In this document: piece by piece, positions 35,540 through 43,618 of the stretch
Layout: each line of letters begins with the position of its first letter
How positions within the stretch are numbered: the stretch's first letter is position 1
DNA from: Paraburkholderia ginsengisoli NBRC 100965
GTDB taxonomy: Bacteria > Pseudomonadota > Gammaproteobacteria > Burkholderiales > Burkholderiaceae
Direction of reading: 5' to 3'
Assembly: GCF_000739735.1 (NCBI RefSeq)
Contig: NZ_BBJF01000009.1
Coordinates: 186,001 to 250,000 of the forward strand
DNA: 64,000 nt
Made by a program: the position numbers and the translations under genes
The notes under the pieces: generated by a model
What the model saw: only the letters and a program-made list of their open reading frames with translations
What the model was told of the DNA's origin: nothing
Databases searched by the model: none

Positions 35540-35566
35540 GCTTCGTTTACGGGCTAAACCCTGCTA

Positions 35567-35949
35567 TTAGCGGCCCTCCTCGTGCGCGTTGCGCACCGCC
35601 GTTCCGTTGCCTCCAATACAAGCAATAACGCCCGCTACCTGATTCTTAAAGATCAACGCATCGAGTAGTTCGCGCACGACCAGACGCTGCTGTTCTGCAT
35701 ACGCGAGACGGTCTCAAATTGATATCGCACCGTTTCATCGGACCCACGCTCTTCCTGATCGGAAACCAGTGCATCAGCACTAACGCCAAGCGCGATCGCC
35801 AATCTGCGAATCACATCTGGCGGAGGCTGCCAGTTTCCGCCTTCATAACGTCGAATCTGTAGCACGGCCAGCCCGACTGCATCGGACAGGGTTATCTGAG
35901 TAAGGCCGCGCGCCTTGCGCCACGCAGCCGAGCGTTCGCGAAATTCCAT
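35567..35949 (-). pseudogene. Frameshifted XRE-family transcriptional regulator
   Basis: The intact frame 35949-35653 encodes 98 residues with a clear XRE HTH (WRKARGLTQITLSDAVGLAVLQIRRYEGG) and the family segment ALGVSADALVSDQEERGSDE. After VSRM it ends abnormally in NSSVWSCANYSMR. Supplying one G after the ATG codon at 35698-35700 restores AEQQRLVVRELLDALIFKNQ, the expected family continuation, to a stop at 35567-35569. The full gene would encode about 127 residues. This is either a real single-base deletion or a sequencing error. It lies directly upstream of the SymE-like gene on the same strand. Confidence 0.82.
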
Positions 35950-36449
35950 GTCGAAAACTTAGGAAGACAAATTATTAGCGTAGCACCATGGGTATCGCAA
36001 AAATATCGATGTTGCAAATATCGACCGCTCTCGATCAAAGGGCGATTTGAACCCTCTCCGGTAGCAAATCTGAACGACCCTGAGGGGACGAGAACCGCCC
36101 CCACCCCCAAACTTATCCACCCCCCCCTCTGGATAACTTTTGTAAAAGCCCCCTGGCAGCTTGTGGGCGAAACCTTGATAAAGCAGCAGGCTTACCAGAT
36201 CGCATAAAAGTTTTCCCAGGCTCCGTCTTCCTGTCCGCGTTTACCACGCAGGCTTATGGTTTACGCAGCGCCTTGATCCGTAAACGAAGTTTCAAGTTAT
36301 CCACAGCCAGGTGCGGTGCTTGTTAACTATTACTACGTATACATATACAAAGACTATAAAAACCAGAGAGGCATCCAGAAAGCGCGCTGCGTATACATGC
36401 AAAAGCAATGCACAAGCCTTCGCAAGCAAAGTCACAAACGCCGTAAGCC
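35950..36449. other. Gene-free interval holding the DnaA-box cluster
   Basis: 500 bp between the XRE pseudogene and the AraC/GyrI-like gene. The left part (35950-36060) is the AT-rich XRE promoter zone with repeated GCAAA(AA)TATCGA motifs near 35996 and 36014. The middle and right parts hold three DnaA boxes and an AT-rich tract. Short frames here are not credible genes. Confidence 0.65.
36113..36365. other. Candidate chromosomal replication origin (oriC-like)
   Basis: Boxes: TTATCCACC at 36113-36121 (one mismatch), TCTGGATAA at 36128-36136 (inverted, one mismatch) and TTATCCACA at 36297-36305 (perfect). The last is followed at about 36321-36362 by an AT-rich stretch (GTTAACTATTACTACGTATA and onward) that could serve as an unwinding element. 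Position 1.1 kb beyond gyrB fits an origin. However, gene orientation diverges at rpmH-dnaA instead, so the call is provisional. Confidence 0.55.
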
Positions 36450-37316
36450 TCAAACCAACGGTAAACAGATCTCGGTCAGCAACTCCGCAGGCGCGGTGTC
36501 CTTCGGGCTATTCAGATACTCCTCGAACACCGGCGCATCCGCAGCTTCGCGCCCCGACTGCACAAGCCACGTCCCATACAACCACTCATACGCCGCCCGC
36601 ATATCGCTATACGGACCCTTGTGCCGCAACACCGCGTATTCACCGCCTTTCACAGGCGCGACGTTAACCGGCGGACTCACCGTCACGGCCACTTGCAGCG
36701 GATGCGGCAACAACACCCCAGCTTTAGAACGCAGCGCGTTTTCATCGACCACGCCAGGATCGTCGTAGTAGATCCCGATCATGCGCATCTCTGTCGCGAG
36801 CAAATTATGTTTGGCGAGCCACCCAAACAACGCATCGAACGCTTTGCCGATTTGCATGTACGACCCAACATGATCGACCGATAAAACCTCGATCGGCTCA
36901 ACATAACGAATCACCACTTCGCGCATCGTCATTTGACTGTCTCCTGAAAGCGCCGGACGAAACCGGCTATGCGTGCCTTGCTTGCGATACTGCGCCGGCG
37001 GCACACCGAACACCGCGCGAAACGTCCGCGAAAAAGATTGCAAACTGCTGTAACCCGAGCGCTCGGCGATCTCCGCAATCGGCATCGAACCGTTCGCGAG
37101 ATACCCGGCCGCGCGATGCAAGCGCAAGCGACGCACTGTCGTCGCGACCGTCTCGCCATACATCGCCTGATAAATCCGATGCCAGTGATACGGCGACAGA
37201 CACGCAATTTCAGCGAGCCGCTGGATATCGAGCGGTTCGTCGAGATGATCGTAGATATGGTCGAGCACGCGTGCGAGTCGCGTTTCATATTGAGCCCGAT
37301 TGCCTGATCCGTTCAT
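36450..37316 (-). CDS. AraC-family regulator with GyrI-like ligand-binding domain
   Basis: 288 residues. The N-terminal AraC HTH pair is at about 10-110 (LDIQRLAEIACLSPYHWHRIYQAMYGETV; IAEIAERSGYSSLQSFSRTFRAVFG). The C-terminal GyrI/SbmC-like domain is at about 130-288 (PIEVLSVDHVGSYMQIGKAFDALFGWL, YAVLRHKGPYSDMRAAYEWLYGTWL). This is the Rob/SoxS-plus-effector layout, which binds hydrophobic or drug-like ligands and activates efflux or detoxification genes. Proximity to gyrB is probably coincidental. No obvious target adjoins it. Confidence 0.92.
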   Translation of the reverse strand: MNGSGNRAQYETRLARVLDHIYDHLDEPLDIQRLAEIACLSPYHWHRIYQAMYGETVATTVRRLRLHRAAGYLANGSMPIAEIAERSGYSSLQSFSRTFRAVFGVPPAQYRKQGTHSRFRPALSGDSQMTMREVVIRYVEPIEVLSVDHVGSYMQIGKAFDALFGWLAKHNLLATEMRMIGIYYDDPGVVDENALRSKAGVLLPHPLQVAVTVSPPVNVAPVKGGEYAVLRHKGPYSDMRAAYEWLYGTWLVQSGREAADAPVFEEYLNSPKDTAPAELLTEICLPLV

Positions 37317-37645
37317 GAAGAGGAATGAGCCGTTCGTTGAAAGACCGCGCGAATGAACGCGAACAAGGACAAAACAAAAATACCACGCGCCCGTTTACCA
37401 AATCCTGCGAACTTCAGTGCAACCAGCAAGCGCCAAGCGCCGGAGGTCCGCGCAGGTTAGCGCAGTTGCAATTAAGCACCCGTTAACACGCAAGCTCCCG
37501 AACTTTGCCGAATTTCGATAACACCCTCGAATAATGGCTTCCTACCATCGGCTGAAGCCTGTCGGCCCACGCACCGCAATGCCTTGCGGCGTCGAGCAAA
37601 GCGCGTCAATGCGTCAACACGTCAACGCGAACTCAGGAGCATCCG
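37317..37645. other. Gene-free interval upstream of the ethanolamine permease
   Basis: 329 bp with no coding potential. It is the divergent region between the AraC/GyrI-like gene and eat. It contains three tandem 8-mers just before the eat ribosome site. No convincing sigma-54 or sigma-70 promoter could be assigned by eye. Confidence 0.6.
37603..37626 (+). repeat. Three tandem 8-bp repeats before eat
   Basis: GCGTCAAT, GCGTCAAC and ACGTCAAC follow each other without gaps, ending 20 bp before the eat start codon and just before its AGGAG. They could be regulator half-sites or affect the mRNA leader. Confidence 0.6.
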
Positions 37646-39049
37646 ATGAAACCACCGCCCATCCAACAGTCCATCGGTCAGGCCATGCACCACGAGCTGA
37701 AGCAGACGCTCGGCACATGGCAGCTGTGGGGCATCGCCGTGGGCCTCGTCATCTCCGGCGAATATTTCGGCTGGAGCTACGGCTGGGCGAGCGCCGGCAC
37801 ACTCGGCTTCGTTGTCACGGCGATTTTCGTCGCCGCGATGTATACGACTTTCATTTTCAGCTTCACCGAACTCACCACGTCGATTCCACACGCGGGCGGC
37901 CCGTTCGCGTACGCGCGCCAGGCGTTCGGTCCGACCGGCGGCTATCTCGCGGGCGCGGCCACGCTGGTCGAATTCGTGTTCGCGCCACCGGCCATCGCGC
38001 TCGCCATCGGCGCGTACCTGCACGTGCAGTTTCCCGGCCTCGAACCGAAGCACGCGGCAATGGGCGCCTATCTCGTGTTCATGGCGTTGAACATCGTCGG
38101 CGTTCAAATTGCCGCGGCCTTCGAGTTGTGCGTGACGCTGCTCGCGATCTTCGAACTGCTCGTCTTCATGGGCGTCGTGTCGCCGGGTTTCCGTTGGTCG
38201 AACTTCACGGCGGGCGGCTGGGGCGGTGCGAACACGTTCAGCATGGGGTCGTTTCACGGCATGTTCGCGGCGATCCCGTTCGCGATCTGGTTCTTCCTCG
38301 CAATCGAAGGCGTCGCGATGGCCGCCGAAGAAGCGAAAAACCCGAAGCGCTCGATTCCAATTGCCTACGTCACCGGCATTCTGACGCTGGTCGTGCTCGC
38401 GATCGGCGTGATGGTGTTTGCCGGCGCGGCCGGCGACTGGACCAGGCTGTCGAACATCAACGACCCGCTGCCGCAAGCGATGAAATTCATCGTCGGCGAA
38501 CACAGTGGGTGGATGCACATGCTGGTGTGGCTCGGCCTGTTCGGGCTGGTCGCGTCGTTTCACGGGATCATCCTCGGCTACTCGCGGCAGATCTTCGCGC
38601 TGGCTCGCGCGGGCTATTTGCCGGAGTGGCTCTCGAAGGTGCATCCGCGCTTCAAGACTCCGCATCGCGCGATTCTCGCGGGCGGCGTGATCGGCATCGC
38701 CGCGATCTACAGCGACGAGCTGATCCAGTTCGGCGGCCAGACGCTGACGGCAAACATCGTGACGATGTCGGTGTTTGGCGCTATCGTGATGTATATCGTC
38801 AGCATGCTCGCGCTGTTCAAGCTGCGCCGCAGCGCGCCGAACATGGAGCGCCCGTTCCGCGCGCCGCTGTTTCCGTTCTTTCCGGCGTTCGCGTTGGTGG
38901 CCGCGGTGATCTGTCTGGCGACGATGGTCTACTTCAATTTTCTGGTGGCGATCGTGTTCGCGATCTTTCTCGCGCTGGGCTACGTCTACTTCCTGTTGAC
39001 GCGCCATCAACGCGAGGCGGCGCCCTCCGATGCGCTGCTCGAAGAATGA
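37646..39049 (+). CDS. eat: Ethanolamine permease
   Basis: 467 residues of the APC superfamily with about 12 hydrophobic segments. Family signatures include GISGEYFGW-like VISGEYFGWSYGWASAGT, SIPHAGGPFAYARQAFG, EFVFAPPAIA and GWMHMLVWLGLFGLVASFHGIILGYSRQIFALARAGYLP. It imports ethanolamine, feeding EutBC encoded 48 bp downstream. Ribosome site AGGAG. The eat-eutB-eutC order is typical of Burkholderia and pseudomonad ethanolamine loci. Confidence 0.94.
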   Translation: MKPPPIQQSIGQAMHHELKQTLGTWQLWGIAVGLVISGEYFGWSYGWASAGTLGFVVTAIFVAAMYTTFIFSFTELTTSIPHAGGPFAYARQAFGPTGGYLAGAATLVEFVFAPPAIALAIGAYLHVQFPGLEPKHAAMGAYLVFMALNIVGVQIAAAFELCVTLLAIFELLVFMGVVSPGFRWSNFTAGGWGGANTFSMGSFHGMFAAIPFAIWFFLAIEGVAMAAEEAKNPKRSIPIAYVTGILTLVVLAIGVMVFAGAAGDWTRLSNINDPLPQAMKFIVGEHSGWMHMLVWLGLFGLVASFHGIILGYSRQIFALARAGYLPEWLSKVHPRFKTPHRAILAGGVIGIAAIYSDELIQFGGQTLTANIVTMSVFGAIVMYIVSMLALFKLRRSAPNMERPFRAPLFPFFPAFALVAAVICLATMVYFNFLVAIVFAIFLALGYVYFLLTRHQREAAPSDALLEE

Positions 39050-39097
39050 CATGACGGATCGAGCCGCTGCGCAAGCAACGGCGATGGAGTCGTAAAC

Positions 39098-40492
39098 ATG
39101 AGCTACACCGAGTCGATCGGCAACCGCACGTATCGCTTCGCCGATCTGAAGACGCTGATGGCGAAAGCCAGTCCACAACGTTCCGGCGATCAGCTCGCGG
39201 GCGTCGCGGCGGCGAGCGAGGAGGAACGCGTCGCTGCGAAGATGGCGCTCGCGCAGGTGCCGTTACGCACGTTCCTCAACGAAGCGCTGATCCCGTATGA
39301 GAGCGACGAAGTTACGCGTCTCGTGATCGACGATCACTCGCCGCAGGCGTTCGCCGAGATCGCGCATCTGACGGTCGGCGATTTCCGCAACTGGCTGCTA
39401 AGCAGCACGACCGACGCCGACGCGCTTACGCGTATTGCCGCTGGCCTCACGCCGGAGATGGTGGCGGCGGTGTCGAAGCTGATGCGCAATCAGGATCTGA
39501 TCCTGGCGGCGCGTAAACGTCCGGTGATTACGCGCTTTCGCAACACGGTCGGTTTGCCTGGCCATATGTCGGTGCGCTTACAGCCGAACCATCCGACCGA
39601 CGACGTCAAAGGCATCGCCGCCTCGATGCTCGACGGCCTGATGTACGGTTGCGGCGACGCGATGATCGGCATCAACCCGGCAAGCGACAATCTCGCGGCG
39701 ATCACGAAGCTGTTGCTGATGATCGACGACTTCCGCCTACGCTACCAGGTGCCGACGCAATCGTGCGTGCTGACGCATGTCACCAACACGATCGCTGCGA
39801 TAGAAAAAGGCGCGCCGGTCGATCTGGTGTTTCAATCGATCGCCGGCACGGAGAAGGCGAACGCGGGCTTCGGCATCTCGCTCGCGCTGTTGCAGGAAGC
39901 TTATGAAGCGGGGCTATCGCTGCAACGCGGCACGGTGGGTCACAATTTGATGTACTTCGAAACCGGGCAGGGCAGCGCGCTGTCCGCCGACGCGCATTTC
40001 GGCGTCGATCAGCAGACCTGCGAAGTGCGTGCGTATGCGGTGGCGCGCAAGTTCAATCCGTTCCTCGTCAACACCGTGGTGGGCTTCATCGGCCCCGAGT
40101 ATCTGTACGACGGCAAACAGATCACGCGCGCCGGTCTCGAAGATCACTTTTGCGGCAAACTGCTCGGCGTGCCGATGGGTTGCGACATCTGCTACACGAA
40201 TCACGCGGAAGCCGATCAGGACGACATGGATAATCTGCTGACGCTACTCGGCGTCGCGGGCATCAATTTCATCATGGGCATTCCGGGCGCGGACGACGTG
40301 ATGCTGAACTACCAGAGCACGTCGTTTCACGACTCGCTCTATGTACGCGACGTGCTCGGCTTGCGCCGCGCGCCGGAATTCGAAGAGTGGCTGGAGTCGA
40401 TGCAGATCACCGACGCGCGCGGCGCGTTGCTGAGCGCATCGCCGCAGCAACCGCTGCTCGAAGGCGCGCGCGACTGGATGGGCATCGCATGA
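39098..40492 (+). CDS. eutB: Ethanolamine ammonia-lyase, large subunit
   Basis: 464 residues. It has the EutB TIM barrel with FADLKTLMAKASPQRSGDQLAGVAA, GLPGHMSVRLQPNHPTDD, the active-site region MYGCGDAMIGINPASD, and GCDICYTNHAEADQDDMDNLL near the C-terminus. With EutC and adenosylcobalamin it converts ethanolamine to acetaldehyde and ammonia. The ribosome site TGGAG lies 8 bp before ATG. Its stop overlaps the eutC ATG (ATGA). No carboxysome-like shell genes are present, so the reaction is presumably cytosolic. Confidence 0.97.
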   Translation: MSYTESIGNRTYRFADLKTLMAKASPQRSGDQLAGVAAASEEERVAAKMALAQVPLRTFLNEALIPYESDEVTRLVIDDHSPQAFAEIAHLTVGDFRNWLLSSTTDADALTRIAAGLTPEMVAAVSKLMRNQDLILAARKRPVITRFRNTVGLPGHMSVRLQPNHPTDDVKGIAASMLDGLMYGCGDAMIGINPASDNLAAITKLLLMIDDFRLRYQVPTQSCVLTHVTNTIAAIEKGAPVDLVFQSIAGTEKANAGFGISLALLQEAYEAGLSLQRGTVGHNLMYFETGQGSALSADAHFGVDQQTCEVRAYAVARKFNPFLVNTVVGFIGPEYLYDGKQITRAGLEDHFCGKLLGVPMGCDICYTNHAEADQDDMDNLLTLLGVAGINFIMGIPGADDVMLNYQSTSFHDSLYVRDVLGLRRAPEFEEWLESMQITDARGALLSASPQQPLLEGARDWMGIA

Positions 40493-41292
40493 GCGACTTC
40501 CTCGAAAAGAATCCGTGGAATGCGCTGCGGCAATTCACCAATGCGCGCATCGCATTGGGCCGCGCGGGCAGCAGTGTGCCGACCGAGCCGTTGCTTGCGT
40601 TCAACCTCTCCCATGCGCAGGCGCGCGACGCGGTGCATCATCCGCTCGACGCCGATGCATTGCACGAGCAGTTGCGCGCGCAAGGCTTCACGACATTGGA
40701 CGTGCATAGCGCGGCGCCCGATCGCGAGCATTATTTGCGGCGTCCCGATCTGGGCAGGCGTTTGTCGGACGAGAGTCGCGCGATGCTGGCGCAGTTGTCT
40801 GCCGCGCCGAGCGATGTCGTGTTCGTGATCGGCGACGGTCTTTCAGCGTTCGCCGCATCGAAGCAGGCGATCCCGCTGTTGCAAGCCGTTTGCCCCACAC
40901 TCACGGATTGGAGTATCGGCCCCGTGGTAGTTGCGCGTCAGGCACGCGTCGCGCTCGGCGACGAGATCGGCGAACTGCTCGGTGCAAAGATTGTGGTGAT
41001 GCTGATCGGCGAGCGGCCGGGTTTGAGTTCGCCCGATAGCCTCGGCATCTACCTGACGTATGCGCCGAAAGTGGGTTGCAGCGACGCGCAACGCAATTGC
41101 ATTTCGAACGTGCGGCCGGAGGGACTCGATTACCCGCTGGCCGCGCACAAGTTGCATTACCTGCTGACGCATGCGCGGCGTTTGGGGCTCACCGGTGTCG
41201 GTCTGAAAGACGATAGCGATGCGTTGCTGCCGGGTGCTTCCGGAACACCCGCTGTCGGCGACGATTCGAATTCAAACAACGGCGCAGCGTAA
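40489..41292 (+). CDS. eutC: Ethanolamine ammonia-lyase, small subunit
   Basis: 267 residues. It contains NPWNALRQFTNARIALGRAGSSVPT, DVVFVIGDGLSAFAASKQAIPLL, LIGERPGLSSPDSLGIYLTYAPKVGCSDAQRNCISNVRPEGL, all EutC signatures. It completes the adenosylcobalamin site with EutB. Lacking the N-terminal targeting extension of enteric EutC, it fits a shell-free pathway. The ATG is coupled to the eutB stop; an upstream in-frame extension would lie inside eutB and is rejected. Confidence 0.96.
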   Translation: MSDFLEKNPWNALRQFTNARIALGRAGSSVPTEPLLAFNLSHAQARDAVHHPLDADALHEQLRAQGFTTLDVHSAAPDREHYLRRPDLGRRLSDESRAMLAQLSAAPSDVVFVIGDGLSAFAASKQAIPLLQAVCPTLTDWSIGPVVVARQARVALGDEIGELLGAKIVVMLIGERPGLSSPDSLGIYLTYAPKVGCSDAQRNCISNVRPEGLDYPLAAHKLHYLLTHARRLGLTGVGLKDDSDALLPGASGTPAVGDDSNSNNGAA

Positions 41293-41309
41293 GCGATCGG
41301 CATTAGCAA

Positions 41310-41705
41310 TCACGCATCCGCCCGCTCCACCGGATGCGTTTCCAACCACGCATTCTCATCGTCTTCAAACAGCCGCGAGCGCGTGAGAAAACGCATGCCG
41401 CTCGGGCGTTCCAAAGAAAACATCCCGCCGTTGCCCGGGACCACGTCGATGATCAACTGCGTGTGCTGCCAGTATTCGAATTGCGACTCGCTCATGTAGA
41501 ACGGCACGCCGGCAATCGTCCCGAGTTTCACATCAGACGAGCCGACCATGAACTCGTTTTGCGGAAACATCATCGGTGCGCTGCCGTCGCAGCACCCGCC
41601 GGATTGGTGGAACAGCACGTCCCCATGTTCGGCGCGCAACGTGTCGATCAATTCGACAGCGGCGGGCGTCGCGATCACGCGGGCGACTTCTTTGTCATCG
41701 GCCAT
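41310..41705 (-). CDS. DUF779-family protein, partner of acetaldehyde dehydrogenase
   Basis: 131 residues. The conserved HQSGGCCDGSAPMMF (Cys-Cys at about 38-39) and GVPFYMSESQFEYWQHTQLIIDVVPG identify DUF779. Such genes regularly follow acetaldehyde dehydrogenase genes, as here (66 bp downstream of the ALDH gene, same strand). A metal-binding or redox-protective role is often suspected but not established. ATG 41705 is chosen because GAGGG precedes it. Confidence 0.85.
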   Translation of the reverse strand: MADDKEVARVIATPAAVELIDTLRAEHGDVLFHQSGGCCDGSAPMMFPQNEFMVGSSDVKLGTIAGVPFYMSESQFEYWQHTQLIIDVVPGNGGMFSLERPSGMRFLTRSRLFEDDENAWLETHPVERADA

Positions 41706-41771
41706 CACATGCCCTCGTTGAAAAAGAGCGAGCCGCACGATGCGGCTCGCCCTGAGCGGACAGGCTAACGT

Positions 41772-43292
41772 TCAGAAGAACCCGAGCGGCTTGTCGCTAT
41801 AGCTGACGAGCAGGTTCTTGGTCTGCTGGTAATGGTCGAGCATCATCTTGTGATTTTCACGGCCGATGCCCGATTGCTTGTAGCCGCCGAACGCCGCATG
41901 CGCCGGATACGCGTGATAGCAGTTGGTCCACACGCGGCCCGCCTGGATCTGGCGGCCGAAGCGATAGGCGCGCGTGCCGTCGCGCGTCCATACGCCGGCG
42001 CCGAGACCGTAGAGCGTGTCGTTGGCGATTTCCAGCGCTTCTTCTTCGGTTTTGAACGTCGTGACTGACACCACCGGCCCGAAGATTTCTTCCTGGAAGA
42101 TGCGCATCTTGTTGTGGCCACGGAACACGGTCGGCTTCACGTAATAGCCCTTGCTCAGTTCGCCCTGGAGCGTATTGCGTTCGCCACCGATCAGACATTC
42201 GGCGCCTTCCTGTTTGCCGAGGTCGACGTACGAGAGAATCTTTTCGAGCTGCTCCTGCGAGGCCTGCGCGCCGATCATCGTCTTGCTGTCGAGCGGATGC
42301 CCTTGCGCAATCGCGGCGACGCGCTTCAGCGCACGTTCCATGAAACGGTCGTAAATCTTCTCGTCGATCAGCACGCGCGACGGGCACGTACACACTTCGC
42401 CCTGATTCAACGCGAACATCGTGAAGCCTTCGAGCGCTTTGTCGAAGTAGCTGTCGTCCGCGTTCATCACGTCGGCGAAGAAGATGTTCGGGCTCTTGCC
42501 GCCGAGTTCGAGCGTGACCGGAATGATGTTCTGGCTCGCATACTGCATGATCAGGCGACCGGTCGTGGTCTCGCCGGTAAACGCGATCTTCGCGATGCGC
42601 TTGTTCGACGCGAGCGGCTTGCCGGCTTCGAGACCAAAGCCGTTCACCACGTTCAGCACGCCCGCGGGCAGCAGGTCGTGAATCAGTTCGAGCAGCACGA
42701 GAATCGAAGCGGGCGTTTGCTCGGCAGGCTTCAACACCACGCAGTTGCCGGCGGCGAGCGCGGGCGCAAGCTTCCACACCGCCATCAGGATCGGGAAATT
42801 CCACGGAATGATCTGGCCGACCACGCCGAGCGGTTCATGAAAGTGATACGCGACGGTGTCGTGATCGATCTCGGAGATACCGCCTTCCTGAGCACGCACG
42901 GCGCCGGCGAAATAGCGGAAGTGATCGATCGCGAGCGGAATGTCGGCGGCCATGGTTTCGCGTAGCGGCTTGCCGTTGTCGATCGTCTCGGCTACGGCCA
43001 GGCGTTGGAGGTTCGCTTCCATGCGGTCGGCGATGCGGTTCAGGATGTTCGCGCGTTCCGCGACCGCGGTTTTACCCCACGCCGTTTTCGCTTTATGCGC
43101 GGCGTCGAGCGCGAGTTCGATATCGGCTTCGCGTGAACGTGGAATCGACGTAAACGGCTCGCCGGTGATCGGCGACACGTTGTCGAAATACTCGCCGCCC
43201 ACGGGTTTCACCCATTCCCCGCCGATAAAATTCGCATACTGCTTTTTGTACGGGAATTCGGTGGTCAGAAATTGCATCTCTGCGTGATTCAT
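41772..43292 (-). CDS. NAD-dependent acetaldehyde dehydrogenase (ExaC/AcoD type)
   Basis: 506 residues, full-length ALDH. Motifs: PWNFPILMAVWKLAPALAAGNCVVLKPAEQTP, FTGETTTGRLIMQYAS, catalytic Glu in VTLELGGKSPNIFF, catalytic Cys in NQGEVCTCPSR, and EEIFGPVVSVTTF. The C-terminus PAHAAFGGYKQSGIGRE...LLVSYS is typical of the AldA/ExaC group that oxidises acetaldehyde to acetate. It removes the acetaldehyde formed by EutBC (inference from context). Ribosome site GAGGAG precedes ATG 43292. A sigma-54-type promoter lies 70 bp upstream. Confidence 0.92.
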   Translation of the reverse strand: MNHAEMQFLTTEFPYKKQYANFIGGEWVKPVGGEYFDNVSPITGEPFTSIPRSREADIELALDAAHKAKTAWGKTAVAERANILNRIADRMEANLQRLAVAETIDNGKPLRETMAADIPLAIDHFRYFAGAVRAQEGGISEIDHDTVAYHFHEPLGVVGQIIPWNFPILMAVWKLAPALAAGNCVVLKPAEQTPASILVLLELIHDLLPAGVLNVVNGFGLEAGKPLASNKRIAKIAFTGETTTGRLIMQYASQNIIPVTLELGGKSPNIFFADVMNADDSYFDKALEGFTMFALNQGEVCTCPSRVLIDEKIYDRFMERALKRVAAIAQGHPLDSKTMIGAQASQEQLEKILSYVDLGKQEGAECLIGGERNTLQGELSKGYYVKPTVFRGHNKMRIFQEEIFGPVVSVTTFKTEEEALEIANDTLYGLGAGVWTRDGTRAYRFGRQIQAGRVWTNCYHAYPAHAAFGGYKQSGIGRENHKMMLDHYQQTKNLLVSYSDKPLGFF

Positions 43293-43331
43293 CTGTGTGC
43301 TCCTCACATGTTTGAATGGGCTATATCCGGC

Positions 43332-43343
43332 GCGATATATCGC
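43332..43343. repeat. 12-bp palindrome in the ALDH leader
   Basis: GCGATATATCGC is perfectly self-complementary. It falls about 8-19 bases after the transcription start predicted from the sigma-54 element. Apart from this and the promoter, the 326-bp gap 43293-43618 shows nothing else clear; it also contains the eutR promoter. Confidence 0.55.
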
Positions 43344-43361
43344 TCGGCCGTGACTGCCTAG

Positions 43362-43378
43362 AGCCAGAAGTGTGCCAA
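43362..43378 (-). promoter_or_regulatory. Sigma-54 (-24/-12) promoter of the ALDH gene
   Basis: On the minus strand the sequence reads TTGGCACACTTCTGGCT. It has the invariant GG and GC dinucleotides exactly 10 bases apart and a full TTGGCAC -24 element. It is 70 bp from the ALDH start. ExaC/AcoD-type genes are often RpoN-dependent. The required enhancer-binding activator is not encoded in this window. Confidence 0.75.
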
Positions 43379-43618
43379 TGCACCGCGCCGGTGAGCCGTG
43401 CACGCACAGCAAGCATCGGCGCACGACGTCATGCGCGCTGCCGTTCAAGCCGCAGCAGTGGAGCGTTTCGTTTCTGATCAGTGTGCGCAGTGGTGTTCAT
43501 GAATTGAACAAGGCGCGTGGCACAGGCTGATACCACGCGCGCGGGAAAGCGGCCGATGCGTTTCGGCATGGGACTTGCCTTGCCGTCCTCTTCAATCTTC
43601 CGTTTGCGCAGATCCGGT

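Noticed and set aside
36311..36768. Overlapping plus-strand frames across the candidate origin and into the AraC/GyrI-like gene
   Set aside because: They start in AT-rich noncoding DNA, encode Thr/Ser/Pro low complexity, and overlap the real minus-strand gene.
37420..37480. Sigma-54 promoter for eat
   Set aside because: A TTGCA element is present but the upstream GG is 11, not 10, bases from GC and there is no TGGCAC.
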